Assembly: GCF_000588875.1 (NCBI RefSeq) | Contig: NZ_JEMV01000011.1 | Span: forward strand, 15,526 to 79,525 | Direction of reading: 5' to 3' | Length of the DNA stretch: 64,000 nt | Source: Sphingobium sp. Ant17 | GTDB taxonomy: Bacteria; Pseudomonadota; Alphaproteobacteria; Sphingomonadales; Sphingomonadaceae | In this document: in pieces, positions 19,957 through 30,678 of the stretch | Position numbering within the stretch: the first letter of the stretch is position 1 | Layout of the letters: the number at the start of each line of letters is the position of its first letter | Notes under the pieces: generated by a model | What the model was told of the DNA's origin: nothing | The model's database searches: none | The model's input: only the letters and a program-made list of their open reading frames with translations | Translations under genes and position numbers: made by a program

Positions 19957-20783
19957 TCACGCCTCCGCATCGATGGCGCGCGCGAAGCGGTAGCTGGTCT
20001 GCTCGAACGTCGAAGCCCGAAAGAAATTATGCGCATTTTTGATGTCGATGTCGCTCATCGCTTCGATCCGCGTGCATCCTGCTTCGCGCAGCGCCGTTGT
20101 CGCAGCATCCAGCATGGCAGTCGCGATGCCTCGGCGGCGATGCGCCCCATCCACCAGCAACACAGTAATCCGGCCGATCAGGCATGGTGAAGCGTGGGTA
20201 TCAGCGTCCAGCCGCAACAACCGACGATCCCCTCCAGAACAGCGACGATCGCGCCGCCTCTAGCCTTCCTGACCCGCTCAAGATTATGCGCGACACCGTG
20301 TTCATCGATGGTCGTTTGGGCAAGCTGGCGCAGCAGCACCGCCATGCCTGCCGCATCGGTCCGCTTGGCGGCGCGAATGCGGAGCGGGGCCGGTTCGGGC
20401 GTGGGCGCAGGCTTGGCCGCTATTTTCTTCGCGGGCGTTGGCGTCTGCCCGATGGAACGCCTCGCGCGCGGTCGGAGGGCGGGCTCGACGTTTTCATGCG
20501 TCGCTGTTGTCGCTTTCCTTGTCGGTGCGGCACATACAGGCATGGCGTGAGCCGATGCCTTCCAGCTGCTTGTCGCGCCCTTGCGCAGAAACGCTTCGAT
20601 ATCCTCCAGCGAGGCGGTCAGCCCATCATCGCCAACCCCGAGCAAAGGCTTCCCGCCCGCATCGGTGAGCCCATATTTGCCATAATCACCCGCACCAACC
20701 TTGCGCCTGCGGGACTTTACCAGCTTGAAACCACGATGGGCGGCCATTTCACGCAGCGTCTGATCCCTGGTCGCGTCACTCAT
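19957..20783 (-). pseudogene. GNAT acetyltransferase with N-terminal extension, between ku and ligD; 1-nt deletion
   Basis: The first frame, from ATG 20783, has an about 70-residue N-terminal module (GFKLVKSRRRKVGAGDYGKY ... EDIEAFLRKG), a Pro/Ala-rich linker, then the start of a GNAT fold (LRIRAAKRTDAAGMAVLLRQ), and stops at 20178-20180 after TLIPTLHHA. The next frame continues as LIGRITVLLVDGAHRRRGIA with the acetyl-CoA loop RRRGIA. One missing G near 20181 rejoins them (about 275 residues). It is 18 bp after ku and 71 bp before ligD on the same strand, so an NHEJ-linked role is likely but unproven. Confidence 0.75.
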
Positions 20784-20801
20784 GATCCAGGGACGTCCCC
20801 G

Positions 20802-21689
20802 TCACGCCCGCTTTTTGGCGGATGTCTTGCCTGCCGACTTCGCGTCGCTCTTGGCCGCTACCTTGCCCGCTGGCTTCTTCGCCGTCGCCTTGGCCTTGCT
20901 GGCCGGGCCGATGGATTTCTTGAGTGCCGCCATCAGATCGACGACGTTATTCCCACGTGGATCAGCACCGCCTTCATCGTCGCTGTCGATGTTAAGCGTC
21001 TTGCCCTTCTTCTTATGCTCGATAAGCTCCTTCAGCGCATCGACGTAGCGATCGTGAAAATCACTCGCGTGGAACTTACCGGTCTTCTTGTCGATCAAGG
21101 TCGTGGCGAGATCGAGCAATTCGTCATCCGGCTCGCCATCGCCGATCTCGTGGAAATAGCGCGCAGCTTTGTTGACTTCATCGGCATACCGCAACGTCTC
21201 CATCACCATGCCGCGCCCGCATGCCTTGATGCTGACGACATATTCCCGGCCGCGCATCGCGAGTTGGCCAAGGCCAACCTTCCGGCTGCGCCGCAACGCT
21301 TCGCGTAGGACGATGAAGGCTTCCTCCGCCAGGTCGTCGGCGGGCACGACATAATAGGGCTTTTCGAAATAGATCATGTCGATGTCATGCGCATCGACGA
21401 ACTGGGTCAGCTCCAGCGTCTTCTTGCTCTCCAGCTTGACGCCTTCGATCTCTTTCTCGTCCAGCAGCACATATTCGCCTTTGGCATATTCAAAGCCTTT
21501 GACGATGTCGTCCAGGTCGATCGGCCCGATGCCAGGCACGATCTTCTCATATTTAATACGCTTACCCGAAGGCTCATGGATCTGGTTGAAAGCGATCGTA
21601 GCACCGCTTCTGGTGGCGGAATAGATCTCGACAGGGATGGAGACGAGCGCGAGCCGGATCTGGCCTTTCCAATAGGGTCGTGCAACCAT
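20802..21689 (-). CDS. ku: Ku DNA end-binding protein
   Basis: The 295-residue protein is a bacterial Ku: it opens RPYWKGQIRLALVSIPVEIY, holds the Ku core (GKRIKYEKIVPGIGPIDLDD; FVDAHDIDMIYFEKPYYVVP) and ends in a Lys/Ala-rich tail (about 255-295) that binds DNA in other bacterial Ku proteins. ATG 21689 has aggag 6 bp upstream, better than ATG 21695 which abuts it. Ku forms a ring on broken ends and recruits LigD. First of ku-GNAT-ligD. Confidence 0.93.
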   Translation of the reverse strand: MVARPYWKGQIRLALVSIPVEIYSATRSGATIAFNQIHEPSGKRIKYEKIVPGIGPIDLDDIVKGFEYAKGEYVLLDEKEIEGVKLESKKTLELTQFVDAHDIDMIYFEKPYYVVPADDLAEEAFIVLREALRRSRKVGLGQLAMRGREYVVSIKACGRGMVMETLRYADEVNKAARYFHEIGDGEPDDELLDLATTLIDKKTGKFHASDFHDRYVDALKELIEHKKKGKTLNIDSDDEGGADPRGNNVVDLMAALKKSIGPASKAKATAKKPAGKVAAKSDAKSAGKTSAKKRA

Positions 21690-22462
21690 GATCATCTCCT
21701 GTCGGTCTATGGCAACAACCCTTCGCGCATGGTCCCGTTCCGGTTGAACGCGAAGTGCCCGCTATCGGCTTCGGGGATAATGATCTGTAGCCAGCGCTGG
21801 CGTCGGTAGCCCAATACCCTTGTCCGTTTCAAGCTGTCGGCGATCTGCTTGATAAACTGGTGACGGCCAAACGTGAGAAATCTTCCTCTAAGCCGGTTCT
21901 GAACGGCGCATAGGACCGAGAGCAGACCGACGCTTGGAGCGAACGAGGCCGTCTAGGGGTCCAGAGTTCTCGCGGACAGCCGCTGATCAACCAAACCGAC
22001 GACCGATGACGCATAGAATTTCGATTGGATCATGACACATAGGATACCATTCAAGGCGACGCGACCCTGCATCGGCGAATGCGCTAATGACCGGGCACCG
22101 GCTTTTTAATAAAGCCAGCGGCAGCTTCGGCTTACGTCCCCTACCACACAGTCGTCTAAAGGCCTGTCTTGCGCGTCCAGAATGGGAAAGCAGACTGACC
22201 GCACCTGGGTATGGAAAGTCGGCGACTGAGTGGCCGGAATGGGTCGGTTTTCCTAAGTGCCAAACGCCGTGTAGTGAGACAATCCTGCCATCCAGTGCCT
22301 TACTGAACGGCATCGCAGAATCACTACGAAGGGCCAGTTCCGGAACGGCGGCTCCCAAGAAGCCTGCGCCGGGTGCTAGCGTCATCGACTTCTCGGTCGG
22401 AATAGCACCGCATGATTGAGCTTTGCCTTGCTTCGACCGTGCCTCTCGTTTCATCTGCCTGA
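21690..22462. other. intergenic region without a supported gene
   Basis: This 773-bp gap has only weak overlapping ORFs on both strands without ribosome sites or domain signatures. One minus-strand frame without an ATG (ending at 21707; contains RRQRWLQIIIPEADSGHFAF) could be the remnant of a decayed gene. No repeats, tRNA or terminator were recognised. Confidence 0.4.
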
Positions 22463-23413
22463 ATGGGGGTGCGCGTGCCAAACTATTACGAGATTCTAGG
22501 GGTCGATCGGAGCGCCGAGCAGGAGGTCATCGACGCCGCCTACCGGGCGATGATGCGGCGATATCATCCTGACACCTTCACCGGACTGAAAGCCGAGGGT
22601 GAGCGCCGCGCAAAGCAACTCAACGAAGCTTATGCCACCTTGCGCGATGCTGAGCGTCGCCGCGCCTACGACGAGACGCTCGGGCCGGCAGCCCCAAAGA
22701 CCGCGCCGGTTCGAGAGGCCTTGGCAAATCCGAACCCGCCCTCGGCTCGGCACCGGGGCTTGCTCATCGGTGGATTGGCGATAGCAGCCGTCATCACGGT
22801 TGTCGCTTATGCGAACCGACAGGCGCCACCGGCTCCCATAGCCACCGCCAGCACGCCAACGGCCTTCCCCAAGCCCGCGCCCTCGCCAGTTGCGAAGACA
22901 GCGCCGTCGCCGTCGGCATCGTCTACGACGCTCGCAGCCTGCAAAGGCATGACTTGCCGAGTGCTGACGCCGTTTGGCTGGGGCGGGATCGAGGCCGGTG
23001 TAACGACGGACAGCGCGCAGGCGGCATCGGGCCTTAAAATCGGCGACGATGGCCATTACACCGAGGCTGGCGACGGGACGTGCCTTGCCTATGAGGTAAT
23101 CGGAGGACCCAAGAATCTGCAGATGCTGGTCGAAAGCGGGGTGGTGACGACGGTCGAGGCCTATCTCGATCCTCCCGCACCGACCTTCATGACTGACCGT
23201 GGAGTGAAGCTCGGCGATTCTGAGGCGGCGGTGCGCCAGGCCTATGCCGGGCTCAAGCAGCTGCCGGACATCTACTCCGAGCCGCCCGATAAAAAGCTCT
23301 TCTATTATGAACCGGGCGGAGAACGCGGCATCAAATTCTCGATAAACGGCGGGAAAGTCAGTGGGATCTCAGTTGGTTCGCCCAGCATCGAATATGTCGA
23401 GGGCTGTCTCTAG
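22463..23413 (+). CDS. J-domain membrane protein
   Basis: The 316-residue protein starts with a J domain (about 7-70): NYYEILGVDRSAEQEVIDAA, the HPD motif in RRYHPDTF, and RRRAYDETLG. A TM helix follows (about 97-116, RGLLIGGLAIAAVITVVAYA), then a Pro/Ala/Ser linker and a C-terminal domain of about 165 residues (GVKLGDSEAAVRQAYAGLKQ). The J domain would face the cytoplasm and stimulate DnaK; the rest would be periplasmic. The C-terminal family is not recognised. ATG/GTG choice at the start is uncertain by a few residues. Confidence 0.72.
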   Translation: MGVRVPNYYEILGVDRSAEQEVIDAAYRAMMRRYHPDTFTGLKAEGERRAKQLNEAYATLRDAERRRAYDETLGPAAPKTAPVREALANPNPPSARHRGLLIGGLAIAAVITVVAYANRQAPPAPIATASTPTAFPKPAPSPVAKTAPSPSASSTTLAACKGMTCRVLTPFGWGGIEAGVTTDSAQAASGLKIGDDGHYTEAGDGTCLAYEVIGGPKNLQMLVESGVVTTVEAYLDPPAPTFMTDRGVKLGDSEAAVRQAYAGLKQLPDIYSEPPDKKLFYYEPGGERGIKFSINGGKVSGISVGSPSIEYVEGCL

Positions 23414-23422
23414 GCGAACACC

Positions 23423-23644
23423 ATGGCACGACGAACATGCATCATCTGTGCCGAGCCCGCCGGATCGCGCGAGCATCTCTTCCCCGCCGCATTGGGTGGC
23501 CGCCGCGTTAACAAGCGCATCTACTGCGCGCACCATAATCACGCGCTCGCTGATGGCGCCGGCGTGCTGGCCGAGCAGCTACGGACAATCAACGCGATCC
23601 TCATGGTCGAGAGCGATCGTGATCGCAGCGTCCCGCATAAGTGA
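23423..23644 (+). pseudogene. HNH-like zinc-binding fragment
   Basis: The 73-residue ORF starts CIICAEPAGSREHLFPAALG and continues IYCAHHNHAL, the CxxC...H...C..H pattern of HNH endonuclease-type zinc domains. It ends abruptly (DRDRSVPHK), short of the usual 200 or more residues, and no clean continuation is visible in other frames of the next 240 bp. It follows the J-domain gene by 10 bp. Probably truncated or decayed. Confidence 0.45.
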
Positions 23645-23886
23645 ACGGCGTATGTTGGTCGACATCCGTCGGAAAAGCGGAACGTCTGCTGCTGGAGATA
23701 GAAAATCGGGCGCTGAGCGTCCGGCATGGGTCGACACCGGTAGGCTTCCGTATCGGGTTCTGATTAGATCGCGCGGGTCGGCAGCTACAAAAGGCTAATC
23801 AAGCAGATCTGGCGACGAGAAATCTCGCAAAACTGCTCTATCACGCCCTCCGATTTTTGTCTGAGCCGATGTCGATGTTGACATTC

Positions 23887-26800
23887 TCACCGAAAATTTC
23901 TTGGCTTCACCTCGATGCCCTCGGTCGGCTTCCCGGGCATGATGCCTGATCCCAGCCGCAGGTCAGGGATGTATATCTCACGCGCTTTTCGACCGAGCAA
24001 TTTGCTGTCCGGGTCCCGGGGATCAGGTCCGCCGCCACTCTTCGCGCCATCGCCGCGCGCCGGGCGGAAGACGTTGGAAAGATCGCTCCGTTCGCCCACG
24101 CTTGCCAGTAATCCAGACAGATTTTCGAGCCGTTGGGCAATGACGTGAATGACCTCGCCTTCTTTCTGGACCTGACCGCGCACGCCGAGCATGGATGCGC
24201 CAAGGACAGTGCCGCGATTGGCCTCGAACACTTTGGTCCACACTACAAGATTTGCGATCCCGGTCTCGTCCTCGATGGTGATGAACATGATACCCTTGGC
24301 AGAGCCGGGCCGCTGCCGCACCATGATGATCCCTGCAAGATTGACCCAGCGACCATCGCGGATGTCAGAAAGCGCCGCGCACGGGACCATCTTCCTCGCT
24401 GCCAAATCCTCCCTGAGAAAGGTTACCGGATGGGCGCGGAGCGATAGCGCGAAGCTGCGATAGTCTTCCACTACCTCCTGGCCTTCCGCCATCGGCGAGA
24501 GCGCGACCTCGGGTTCGACCGCTTCGGCGCGGAGCTTCCCCTCGCGCTCGTCTGCTGCGGCAAAAAGGGGCAGGGGGCTGTCGCGCAACCCTTTCACATC
24601 CCACAGGCCAGTGCGACGGCTGTGCCGGAGCGAGCCGAAGCCATCAGCATCGCCGATCCGATCGAGCGCACCAGCACCCACGCCGGCTCTGCGCTGGATT
24701 TCTTCCACTGAAGCATAGGGCTCTGCGCCGCGGGCCGAGACGATCGCCGCGCCGTCCGGATTGGCAAGATCGCGGACCATACGCAGCCCAAGGCGCACGG
24801 CCTTGTACCGCCGGTTCCCCACTTCAAGCGTGCAGTCCCAGCGACTATGGTTCACATCGACCGGGCGGACCTCAACGCCATGTTCGCGTGCGTCGCGGAC
24901 GATTTGGGCTGGTGCATAAAAGCCCATGGGCTGGGCGTTCAACAACGCCGCACAGAAGACATCTGGATGATGGCATTTAAGCCAGGAGGAGGCATAGACG
25001 ATGAGCGCGAAGCTTGCGGCATGGCTTTCGGGGAAGCCATAGGAGCCAAAGCCTTCGATCTGCTTGAAGGTCTGTTCGGCAAAAGCCTGCTCATAGCCGC
25101 GTTCGACCATGCCGCCGATGAGCTTGTCGCGAAAATGGCTGACCCCGCCGGTCAGCTTGAACGTCGCCATCGCCCGCCGCAAAAGGTCCGCCTCGCTGGC
25201 GGTGAACCCGGCACACTCAATGGCGACCCGCATCGCCTGCTCCTGAAAGAGCGGGACGCCGAGCGTCTTTTCAAGGACCCGGCGCAGCTCCGGCCTGGGA
25301 TAGCTGACCTTTTCCTTGCCTTCGCGGCGCCTTAGATATGGGTGGACCATGTCGCCCTGGATGGGGCCGGGCCGAACGATGGCGACCTCGACGACCAGGT
25401 CATAGAATGTCCTTGGCTTGATACGGGGCAGCATCGCCATCTGCGCCCGGCTTTCGATCTGGAAGACGCCAAGCGTGTCAGCCTTGCGGATCATCGCATA
25501 GGTTGCCGGGTCTTCGGCCGGTATCGTGGCTAGGTCGAGGTGGATGTCCTTCTCCTCGCGCAGGAGATCGAAGCCGCGTCGCATGCAGCTGAGCATGCCT
25601 AATGCCAGCACATCGACCTTCATAAACCCCATAAGGTCGATATCATCCTTGTCCCATTCGATGATCTGGCGATCATCCATGCGGGCAGGTTCGATCGGCA
25701 CCAACTCGTCGAGCCGGTCGCGGGTCAGCACGAAGCCGCCGGGATGCTGCGAGGAATGGCGCGGCGTATCCATGAGCAGACGCGACAGCTCCAGCGTGAG
25801 GGCAAGGCGGCGATCGGTCATATCAAGATTGAGCTCGGCGACATGGCGGTCTTGCACACCCTCGCGGCTCCAGCCCCAGACCTGTCCTGACAGCGCGTCG
25901 GTGACATCGGTCGACAGGCAAAGCGCCTTGCCGACCTCACGGATCGCGCCTTTGGTACGGAAGCGGGAGATCACGGCAGTCAACGCACTATGGTTGCGGC
26001 CATAGGTCTCGTAGATCCATTGGATCACCTCCTCGCGCCGCTCATGCTCGAAATCGACATCGATATCGGGCGGCTCGCGTCGCTCGGCGCTCACGAACCG
26101 TTCGAACAGCAGTTCGGTGCGCACCGGATCGATCGAGGTGATGCCAAGGCAGTAGCAGACCGCCGAGTTCGCGGCCGATCCCCGGCCCTGGCACAAAATG
26201 TCTTTCGAGCGCGCAAAATCGACGATCGCGTGGACCGTCAGAAAATAGGGTGCGTAATCGAGCTGGGCGATGAGACGCAGCTCATGCTCCAGCTGGGCCC
26301 TTGTCTTGTCGTCGATGCCGTCTGGATAGCGGGCAGGGGCTTTTGCCCAGGTAAGGCGCTCAAGTTCCTGCTGCGGTGTACGCCCGCTTTTACCGATTTC
26401 ATCGGGATATTGATAGCGCAACTCTTCAAGGGAAAAGCGGCATTGCTCGGCGATAGCGACACTTCGCCGAACTGGCCCTGTGTCCCCAAGATAGCGCACG
26501 AACAGCCGGTCCAGCTCGTCGGCGTCCTTAAGGTGCCGGTCTGCGATCTGCTCGCGTCGCTCGCCCAGATCGTCGATCGTGCATTTCTCGCGGATGCAGG
26601 TCACCACATCCTGCAGCATCCGGCGCTCGGGCGTGTGGTAGAGGACATCGCCGGTGGCGACGGTCGCGACGCGCGCCTGCTGTGCCATCTGTGTCAGGCG
26701 CCGCAACCGCAACGCATCGCCGGGTTGCCGCTGTAGGGTCAGCGCGAGGTAGCTGCGTTCCTGAAAGATCGATGAGACGCTGACGAGGTCCGCCTGCGTT

Positions 26801-27204
26801 TTTGCGTCATCGCTATTGGGGATAAGGATGGCGATCAGCCCCTCGCTCCATGTCGCGACATCATCCCAATGGAGTTCGCAGCTTCCTTTGCCGGCGCGCG
26901 ATTTGCCGAGCGTCAATAGCCGGCAAAGGCGACCATAGGCTGCGCGATCGGTGGGATAGATAAGCAGGCCGGTGCCACAGGAAAGATCCAGCCTGCAGCC
27001 GTTGATGACGCGCACGCCCGTCGAACGGCCAGCGTCCCAGGCGCGCACCAATCCCGCCAGACTATTGCGATCCACGATGCCGATGGCAGGCATGCCCAGC
27101 ATGGCAGCTGCGGTCAGCAGTTCCTCAGGCGAGGATGCACCGCGCAGGAAGCTGAAATGGCTCGTCGCCTGCAACTCGACATAGCGCTGATCGGCAAGGC
27201 TCAT
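23887..27204 (-). CDS. dnaE2: DnaE2 error-prone DNA polymerase III alpha subunit
   Basis: From ATG 27204 this is 1105 residues, the normal DnaE2 length. It has an N-terminal PHP domain ([20 protein letters not shown]), the polymerase III alpha palm with catalytic Asps in [13 protein letters not shown] (about 380), [20 protein letters not shown] and [12 protein letters not shown], and an OB-fold segment near the C-terminus. With ImuA and ImuB it performs damage-induced mutagenic synthesis. Its start overlaps the imuB stop (ATGA), so the operon is imuA-imuB-dnaE2 behind the LexA box at 29434. The ORF extends further upstream, but that lies inside imuB. Confidence 0.95.
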   Translation of the reverse strand: MSLADQRYVELQATSHFSFLRGASSPEELLTAAAMLGMPAIGIVDRNSLAGLVRAWDAGRSTGVRVINGCRLDLSCGTGLLIYPTDRAAYGRLCRLLTLGKSRAGKGSCELHWDDVATWSEGLIAILIPNSDDAKTQADLVSVSSIFQERSYLALTLQRQPGDALRLRRLTQMAQQARVATVATGDVLYHTPERRMLQDVVTCIREKCTIDDLGERREQIADRHLKDADELDRLFVRYLGDTGPVRRSVAIAEQCRFSLEELRYQYPDEIGKSGRTPQQELERLTWAKAPARYPDGIDDKTRAQLEHELRLIAQLDYAPYFLTVHAIVDFARSKDILCQGRGSAANSAVCYCLGITSIDPVRTELLFERFVSAERREPPDIDVDFEHERREEVIQWIYETYGRNHSALTAVISRFRTKGAIREVGKALCLSTDVTDALSGQVWGWSREGVQDRHVAELNLDMTDRRLALTLELSRLLMDTPRHSSQHPGGFVLTRDRLDELVPIEPARMDDRQIIEWDKDDIDLMGFMKVDVLALGMLSCMRRGFDLLREEKDIHLDLATIPAEDPATYAMIRKADTLGVFQIESRAQMAMLPRIKPRTFYDLVVEVAIVRPGPIQGDMVHPYLRRREGKEKVSYPRPELRRVLEKTLGVPLFQEQAMRVAIECAGFTASEADLLRRAMATFKLTGGVSHFRDKLIGGMVERGYEQAFAEQTFKQIEGFGSYGFPESHAASFALIVYASSWLKCHHPDVFCAALLNAQPMGFYAPAQIVRDAREHGVEVRPVDVNHSRWDCTLEVGNRRYKAVRLGLRMVRDLANPDGAAIVSARGAEPYASVEEIQRRAGVGAGALDRIGDADGFGSLRHSRRTGLWDVKGLRDSPLPLFAAADEREGKLRAEAVEPEVALSPMAEGQEVVEDYRSFALSLRAHPVTFLREDLAARKMVPCAALSDIRDGRWVNLAGIIMVRQRPGSAKGIMFITIEDETGIANLVVWTKVFEANRGTVLGASMLGVRGQVQKEGEVIHVIAQRLENLSGLLASVGERSDLSNVFRPARGDGAKSGGGPDPRDPDSKLLGRKAREIYIPDLRLGSGIMPGKPTEGIEVKPRNFR

Positions 27205-28754
27205 GCGAAGGCGCCATGGATGAACCAGGCCATGGGTCCGGTCGACGACCATTGGCCGTCGCCCAAGCGGAACAGCCAGTAGCGCCCGCCACCTTCGACC
27301 TCGACCTGGAAATAGTCGCGCACGAGATAGGGGCTGTCGGCTTCCAGGCCCTTGGCGCGCCACCATTCGCCCTGGAGGCGTTCGGGACCATCGGCCTGAA
27401 CTACCTTGCGCCGCTTGCCCCGCCAGACGAACTGGGCAGGCGGATGGTCCGGCATCATCGCGATCACCTGGACCGGCTCAGGCGGGTCGATCATGCGGCC
27501 CGGGCGCGGCAGGACAGCGTTCCAGCGCCGATCCGCACCCTCGCGCAGCGCCATTGTTCGCTTGACCGTGCGTTCGGGCATGGCGGACGAGCAGGGCGTC
27601 GTGCCGTACAGCCGGTCATAGCCGAAACGGTTCGCCAGCGCGTCGATAAGGGCACCAAGGTCCGGGCCGCGATGCGTATCGCCTGCAAGATCAGCCTGTG
27701 CGCTGCGGAGTGGTTCGACGATCGGCGCGATCAGGATCATGGTCTCGATCCCAAGGCCTGGATCTATCCGCTCGATCCTGGGAACCAGGAGCTTTGTCAG
27801 ATGCCGGGCATCCCTTGTAGGAGATGCCATCCCGATCCTGACGGACTGATATTGGCCATCGACCCGTTCGCAATGGAGGTCGAGGCGCCGCGCGCCGGTA
27901 CCGTCCCGCATCAACGCAGCGCAAATGTCGTCGGTGAGATCGCCGATGACCTTCGCGATGGCGTCGGCCGTACCGATGGGTTCAAGAAGCCCGCGGCGCG
28001 CCTGGGGCAGTGACGGCGGGAAGATCGGGGCCATCGCCTCTGGCGCATGGCCAAGGGCCTGGTCGAGGCGGCGGTAGAGTTCATGTCCGTAGCGGCGCGC
28101 AATGGGACCGCGCGGCTCGGCAATGAGTTGCTCGATCCGGGTGAAGCCCATCTTGTGCAGATCGCTTGCCACTTTTGCCGGGATGCGCAGGGCGGCAAGG
28201 GGTAGGAGGCCGACCGCCTTCTTCTGGTCTCCAGGAACAATGATAACCGGGCGACCGGCAGGGACATGGCGCGCGACCGCATGCGCGCAGCCTGCCGTGT
28301 CAGCAACAGCGATCTGTGCTGTAAGGCCCGAGCCGTTCACCCGGCGGAACAGGTCCTTGACCAGCGCTTCCTCGCCGCCGAACAGTTCGCTGCATCCGCT
28401 GATGTCGAGCCATAGGCCATCGGGGTAATCGACCGCGACGAAGGGGGCGTAGCGCTGCCCTGCCCACAAGGCGAGCCGCTCAAGCCCTTGCGCGTCGGCC
28501 GCTTCGTCTGCATCGAGCACGTCAAGATCGGGCACCAGGGTCCTTGCCTTGGTGACGCTCATGCTGGGCGTGATGCCAAGGCTGCGGCCAAGCACGTCCA
28601 CCGCCGCGATCAGCTTGCGACCGTGCGATTCTATGGCCGTGACAAGCGGCGGCCGGGATGGCGCTGCGTTCGCCTCAGACGGCGATACGCCACGCTTCCT
28701 GCTGATCCGGTCTGTCGACCAGTATGGCAGGTAGAGCGAGACGACCCTGCGCAT
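27201..28754 (-). CDS. imuB: ImuB, Y-family polymerase-like mutasome subunit
   Basis: The 517-residue protein begins [20 protein letters not shown] and has the Y-family fold with [40 protein letters not shown] and the HhH/thumb region. ImuB proteins usually lack the full set of catalytic carboxylates and act as a scaffold binding the beta clamp, ImuA and DnaE2. It overlaps imuA by 80 bp (28675-28754) and dnaE2 by 4 bp. Confidence 0.92.
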   Translation of the reverse strand: MRRVVSLYLPYWSTDRISRKRGVSPSEANAAPSRPPLVTAIESHGRKLIAAVDVLGRSLGITPSMSVTKARTLVPDLDVLDADEAADAQGLERLALWAGQRYAPFVAVDYPDGLWLDISGCSELFGGEEALVKDLFRRVNGSGLTAQIAVADTAGCAHAVARHVPAGRPVIIVPGDQKKAVGLLPLAALRIPAKVASDLHKMGFTRIEQLIAEPRGPIARRYGHELYRRLDQALGHAPEAMAPIFPPSLPQARRGLLEPIGTADAIAKVIGDLTDDICAALMRDGTGARRLDLHCERVDGQYQSVRIGMASPTRDARHLTKLLVPRIERIDPGLGIETMILIAPIVEPLRSAQADLAGDTHRGPDLGALIDALANRFGYDRLYGTTPCSSAMPERTVKRTMALREGADRRWNAVLPRPGRMIDPPEPVQVIAMMPDHPPAQFVWRGKRRKVVQADGPERLQGEWWRAKGLEADSPYLVRDYFQVEVEGGGRYWLFRLGDGQWSSTGPMAWFIHGAFA

Positions 28755-29406
28755 CGCAGGCCTCCACTATCCAGCTTTTAGGTTCTGCGCCGCGGACGCG
28801 CTCGAGCGCGACCGACCAGCGCGGGCGGGCAAGGGCAGGGATGCCCAGATCTGCGCTCGGTGATGCCGTAACACGCCATCGGGTCTGTGCTGCAGAGCCC
28901 TCGATCAGTGCGTCCGCCTTGGCGGCGCGACGCAGGATGAACGCAGTCACCCCGGACCCTTCGGCAGCAAGCTGAAGCCGTTTCGACGCGGTCGTCGAGA
29001 GCTTTGAGACCTCGCCCACAACGCCGGCGACGCCAGCCACGCGCAGGCAATCTTCCATCGCGATCAGCGCGCCCTTGTCATCGCCAGGCTCGACGATGGT
29101 CAGGCGGTCAGGATGAAGGCCTGCAAGGTCGAGGGCAGGGGTGAACAAATCGCGCCAGCGCAGACACCAGAAAACCGGGCCTTCCATGCGCGCCAATATG
29201 CCTGCGATGAATATCGTTGCGGCTGCGTCGTCGCAAATGTCGGGAGAGCCCAGAACCTCATGCAATGCGCCGGTTGCAAGACCATTTCCGGGCAGATGAT
29301 CGTCGATATCGTCAAGGCCGAAAGGATGGACGCCATGACGGCGCCCATCGCCCGTCACATGGGCGATCGACGAACGCAAATCCTCGAGGATGGCATTGCG
29401 GGGCAT
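28675..29406 (-). CDS. imuA: ImuA, RecA-like mutasome subunit
   Basis: This 243-residue protein has the ImuA N-terminus (FGLDDIDDHLPGNGLATGAL then HEVLGS), a RecA-like core (PVFWCLRWRDLFTPALDLAG; AEGSGVTAFILRRAAKADAL) and a C-terminal ARPRWSVALERVRG block. ImuA binds ImuB and modulates RecA during damage-induced mutagenesis. First gene of the SOS mutasome operon, 28 bp downstream of the LexA box. Confidence 0.9.
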   Translation of the reverse strand: MPRNAILEDLRSSIAHVTGDGRRHGVHPFGLDDIDDHLPGNGLATGALHEVLGSPDICDDAAATIFIAGILARMEGPVFWCLRWRDLFTPALDLAGLHPDRLTIVEPGDDKGALIAMEDCLRVAGVAGVVGEVSKLSTTASKRLQLAAEGSGVTAFILRRAAKADALIEGSAAQTRWRVTASPSADLGIPALARPRWSVALERVRGAEPKSWIVEACDAQGRLALPAILVDRPDQQEAWRIAV

Positions 29407-29433
29407 TCCTTGGTCTCATCGGTCTAACAGTGT

Positions 29434-29448
29434 GTTCCCTTCCTGTTC
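29434..29448 (-). promoter_or_regulatory. LexA box upstream of imuA
   Basis: On the plus strand GTTC at 29434-29437 and GTTC at 29445-29448 are separated by seven bases (GTTC-N7-GTTC; GAAC-N7-GAAC in the imuA direction). This is the alphaproteobacterial LexA operator. It lies 28 bp before the imuA ATG, so imuA-imuB-dnaE2 should be derepressed on DNA damage. Confidence 0.85.
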
Positions 29449-29760
29449 TCCATGACTCCCCGGACTGTCAAGTTAGTCGAGCGCATGTTTCGGGGTGAAC
29501 GAGGTCCTGCTTGGGGCATCCGACGGATCCAACGTCATGGATTCCCTGAATCGTTTCGCGACGCGATCGTGAGTTCACAAAATATCGAGCGCGAGAGAAA
29601 ATCGAGGGGCGATGCCCGAATCGAAATCGCCAAATCATTCGGTCGCTGTTCGCCGTGTTCGCATTCCGAATCGGGGACCATCAAAGAGAAGCAGATGTCT
29701 GTTTACCAGCACTCGAAACAGGAGAGATCAGGCTGGTGACGTTCATCCGGCGTTCCGAAG
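29449..29760. other. intergenic region without a supported gene
   Basis: This 312-bp stretch has overlapping weak ORFs (for example a plus-strand ORF from 29452) with no ribosome site, signal or recognisable domain. Apart from promoter DNA for imuA at its left end I see nothing in it. Confidence 0.4.
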
Positions 29761-30066
29761 CTAGGAACCAGGCGGGTTCACCCGGCAGTTTCGAAAATCG
29801 ATATCGTTATCGAGTACCAAAGCGACCATCTCGCCATCTATGATCAGGGCAGCGCCTGTTGCTTCAAACCGTCGCCCAAGCGATGAGTCCCGTGGCCTGA
29901 GCGCGACCGTCCGTCTCCCGATCGTTACGAGCGCGCCATCCCGGCTGATCTTGGCAAGGAAGGTTCGACCGCCGTCGCAATATATGGTCAGCTGCTCGCT
30001 GTCCGATGCGCAGGCTGCGGTCGGAACAGCGGCGACAAGCAGGGCAGGGAGGAGAAGGCGTCCCAT
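29761..30066 (-). CDS. small secreted MliC-like protein
   Basis: Starting at ATG 30066, the 101-residue protein has a signal peptide (MGRLLLPALLVAAVPTAACA). The mature part has IYCDGGRTFLAKISRDGALV and RFEATGAALIIDGEMVALVL followed by a second Cys (FRNC), the Cys-bracketed beta-barrel pattern of MliC/PliC C-type lysozyme inhibitors. The Cys in the signal region might also make it a lipoprotein. The family call is tentative. Confidence 0.55.
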   Translation of the reverse strand: MGRLLLPALLVAAVPTAACASDSEQLTIYCDGGRTFLAKISRDGALVTIGRRTVALRPRDSSLGRRFEATGAALIIDGEMVALVLDNDIDFRNCRVNPPGS

Positions 30067-30103
30067 CGAAACAGATGCTCCATGGGAGGGTCCCACGCGA
30101 AGC

Positions 30104-30277
30104 TTAACCTTCCGGCTCCAGCGGCGTTCCGTGCGACAGCGCATCGACGATCATGGCGGCGAGTGTTTCTTCGGCCCGTCCACGGGCGTTGAGGTCCTTT
30201 GACGACAGGTCGTGGCGAAGCCATTGCGGCGCGCGCGCGATGACACGCATGATGAGCTCGGAAGTCTCTTGGTCCAT
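30104..30277 (-). CDS. small sphingomonad-type protein (DUF6771-like)
   Basis: The 57-residue protein from ATG 30277 reads MDQETSELIMRVIARAPQWL then RHDLSSKDLNARGRAEETLA. The APxWxRxDLxSKDxxxRxRAEETLAAMI pattern matches small conserved proteins I know from sphingomonads (DUF6771, from memory). It is helical and soluble; function unknown. Upstream in-frame extension to 30565 crosses a terminator-like hairpin and is not used. Confidence 0.6.
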   Translation of the reverse strand: MDQETSELIMRVIARAPQWLRHDLSSKDLNARGRAEETLAAMIVDALSHGTPLEPEG

Positions 30278-30678
30278 TTGGACCCTATGGGTGGTCGCGT
30301 ACAGACAAGCAATCATCAAGGTGACACCCAAAAGGCGATCGTGATGAAAGCAGGGGACGCATAAAAAAAGCCCCGCCAGAGCAAGGCTCGCGGCGGGACC
30401 GAAGTTCAGGGAGGTGCCGCTCCAAAGGGGGGAAGAAGCGACAGAACATGAAATAGCATGTTGCGATGAATGACGGGTGAAGCTGCTGTTCATGAGCGCT
30501 GCAGCTCGGCTTTTTCCAGCAAGGCTTGTGGCTGCCACGGCATCGGAACGCAAAGGCCAGGCCACATTCGTCAGCAGACAGCTCTAGCGGAACCGCGCCA
30601 TTGTCCATCTGTTCGATCTATCGACCGGCTCTGCGAAAATCGCCGATGCATATGACCCGAAAGAAAGAGGAACCGACT
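30278..30678. other. 400-bp gap with an orphan minus-strand terminator
   Basis: No gene is supported on either strand. The minus strand ends in a terminator-like hairpin at 30363-30397, which implies a short transcript beginning somewhere between about 30400 and 30670. The only clean small minus-strand ORF is 17 codons (30543-30490, MPWQPQALLEKAELQRS) without a clear ribosome site. Confidence 0.4.
30363..30397 (-). terminator. rho-independent terminator, minus strand
   Basis: Read on the minus strand, a CCCGCC...GGCGGG stem (30392-30397 with 30072-type arm at 30372-30377) encloses a nested GAGC/GCTC stem and is followed by seven T (A run at 30363-30369 on the plus strand). No minus-strand gene is recognised directly upstream of it. 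Confidence 0.6.

Noticed and set aside
19151-19993. Plus-strand ORF of 280 residues opposite ligD
   Set aside because: Antisense to conserved LigD phosphoesterase and ligase domains; no signals of its own.
22087-22419. 110-residue plus-strand ORF in the 21.7-22.5 kb gap
   Set aside because: No ribosome site or family, overlapped by an equally long minus-strand ORF; treated as intergenic.
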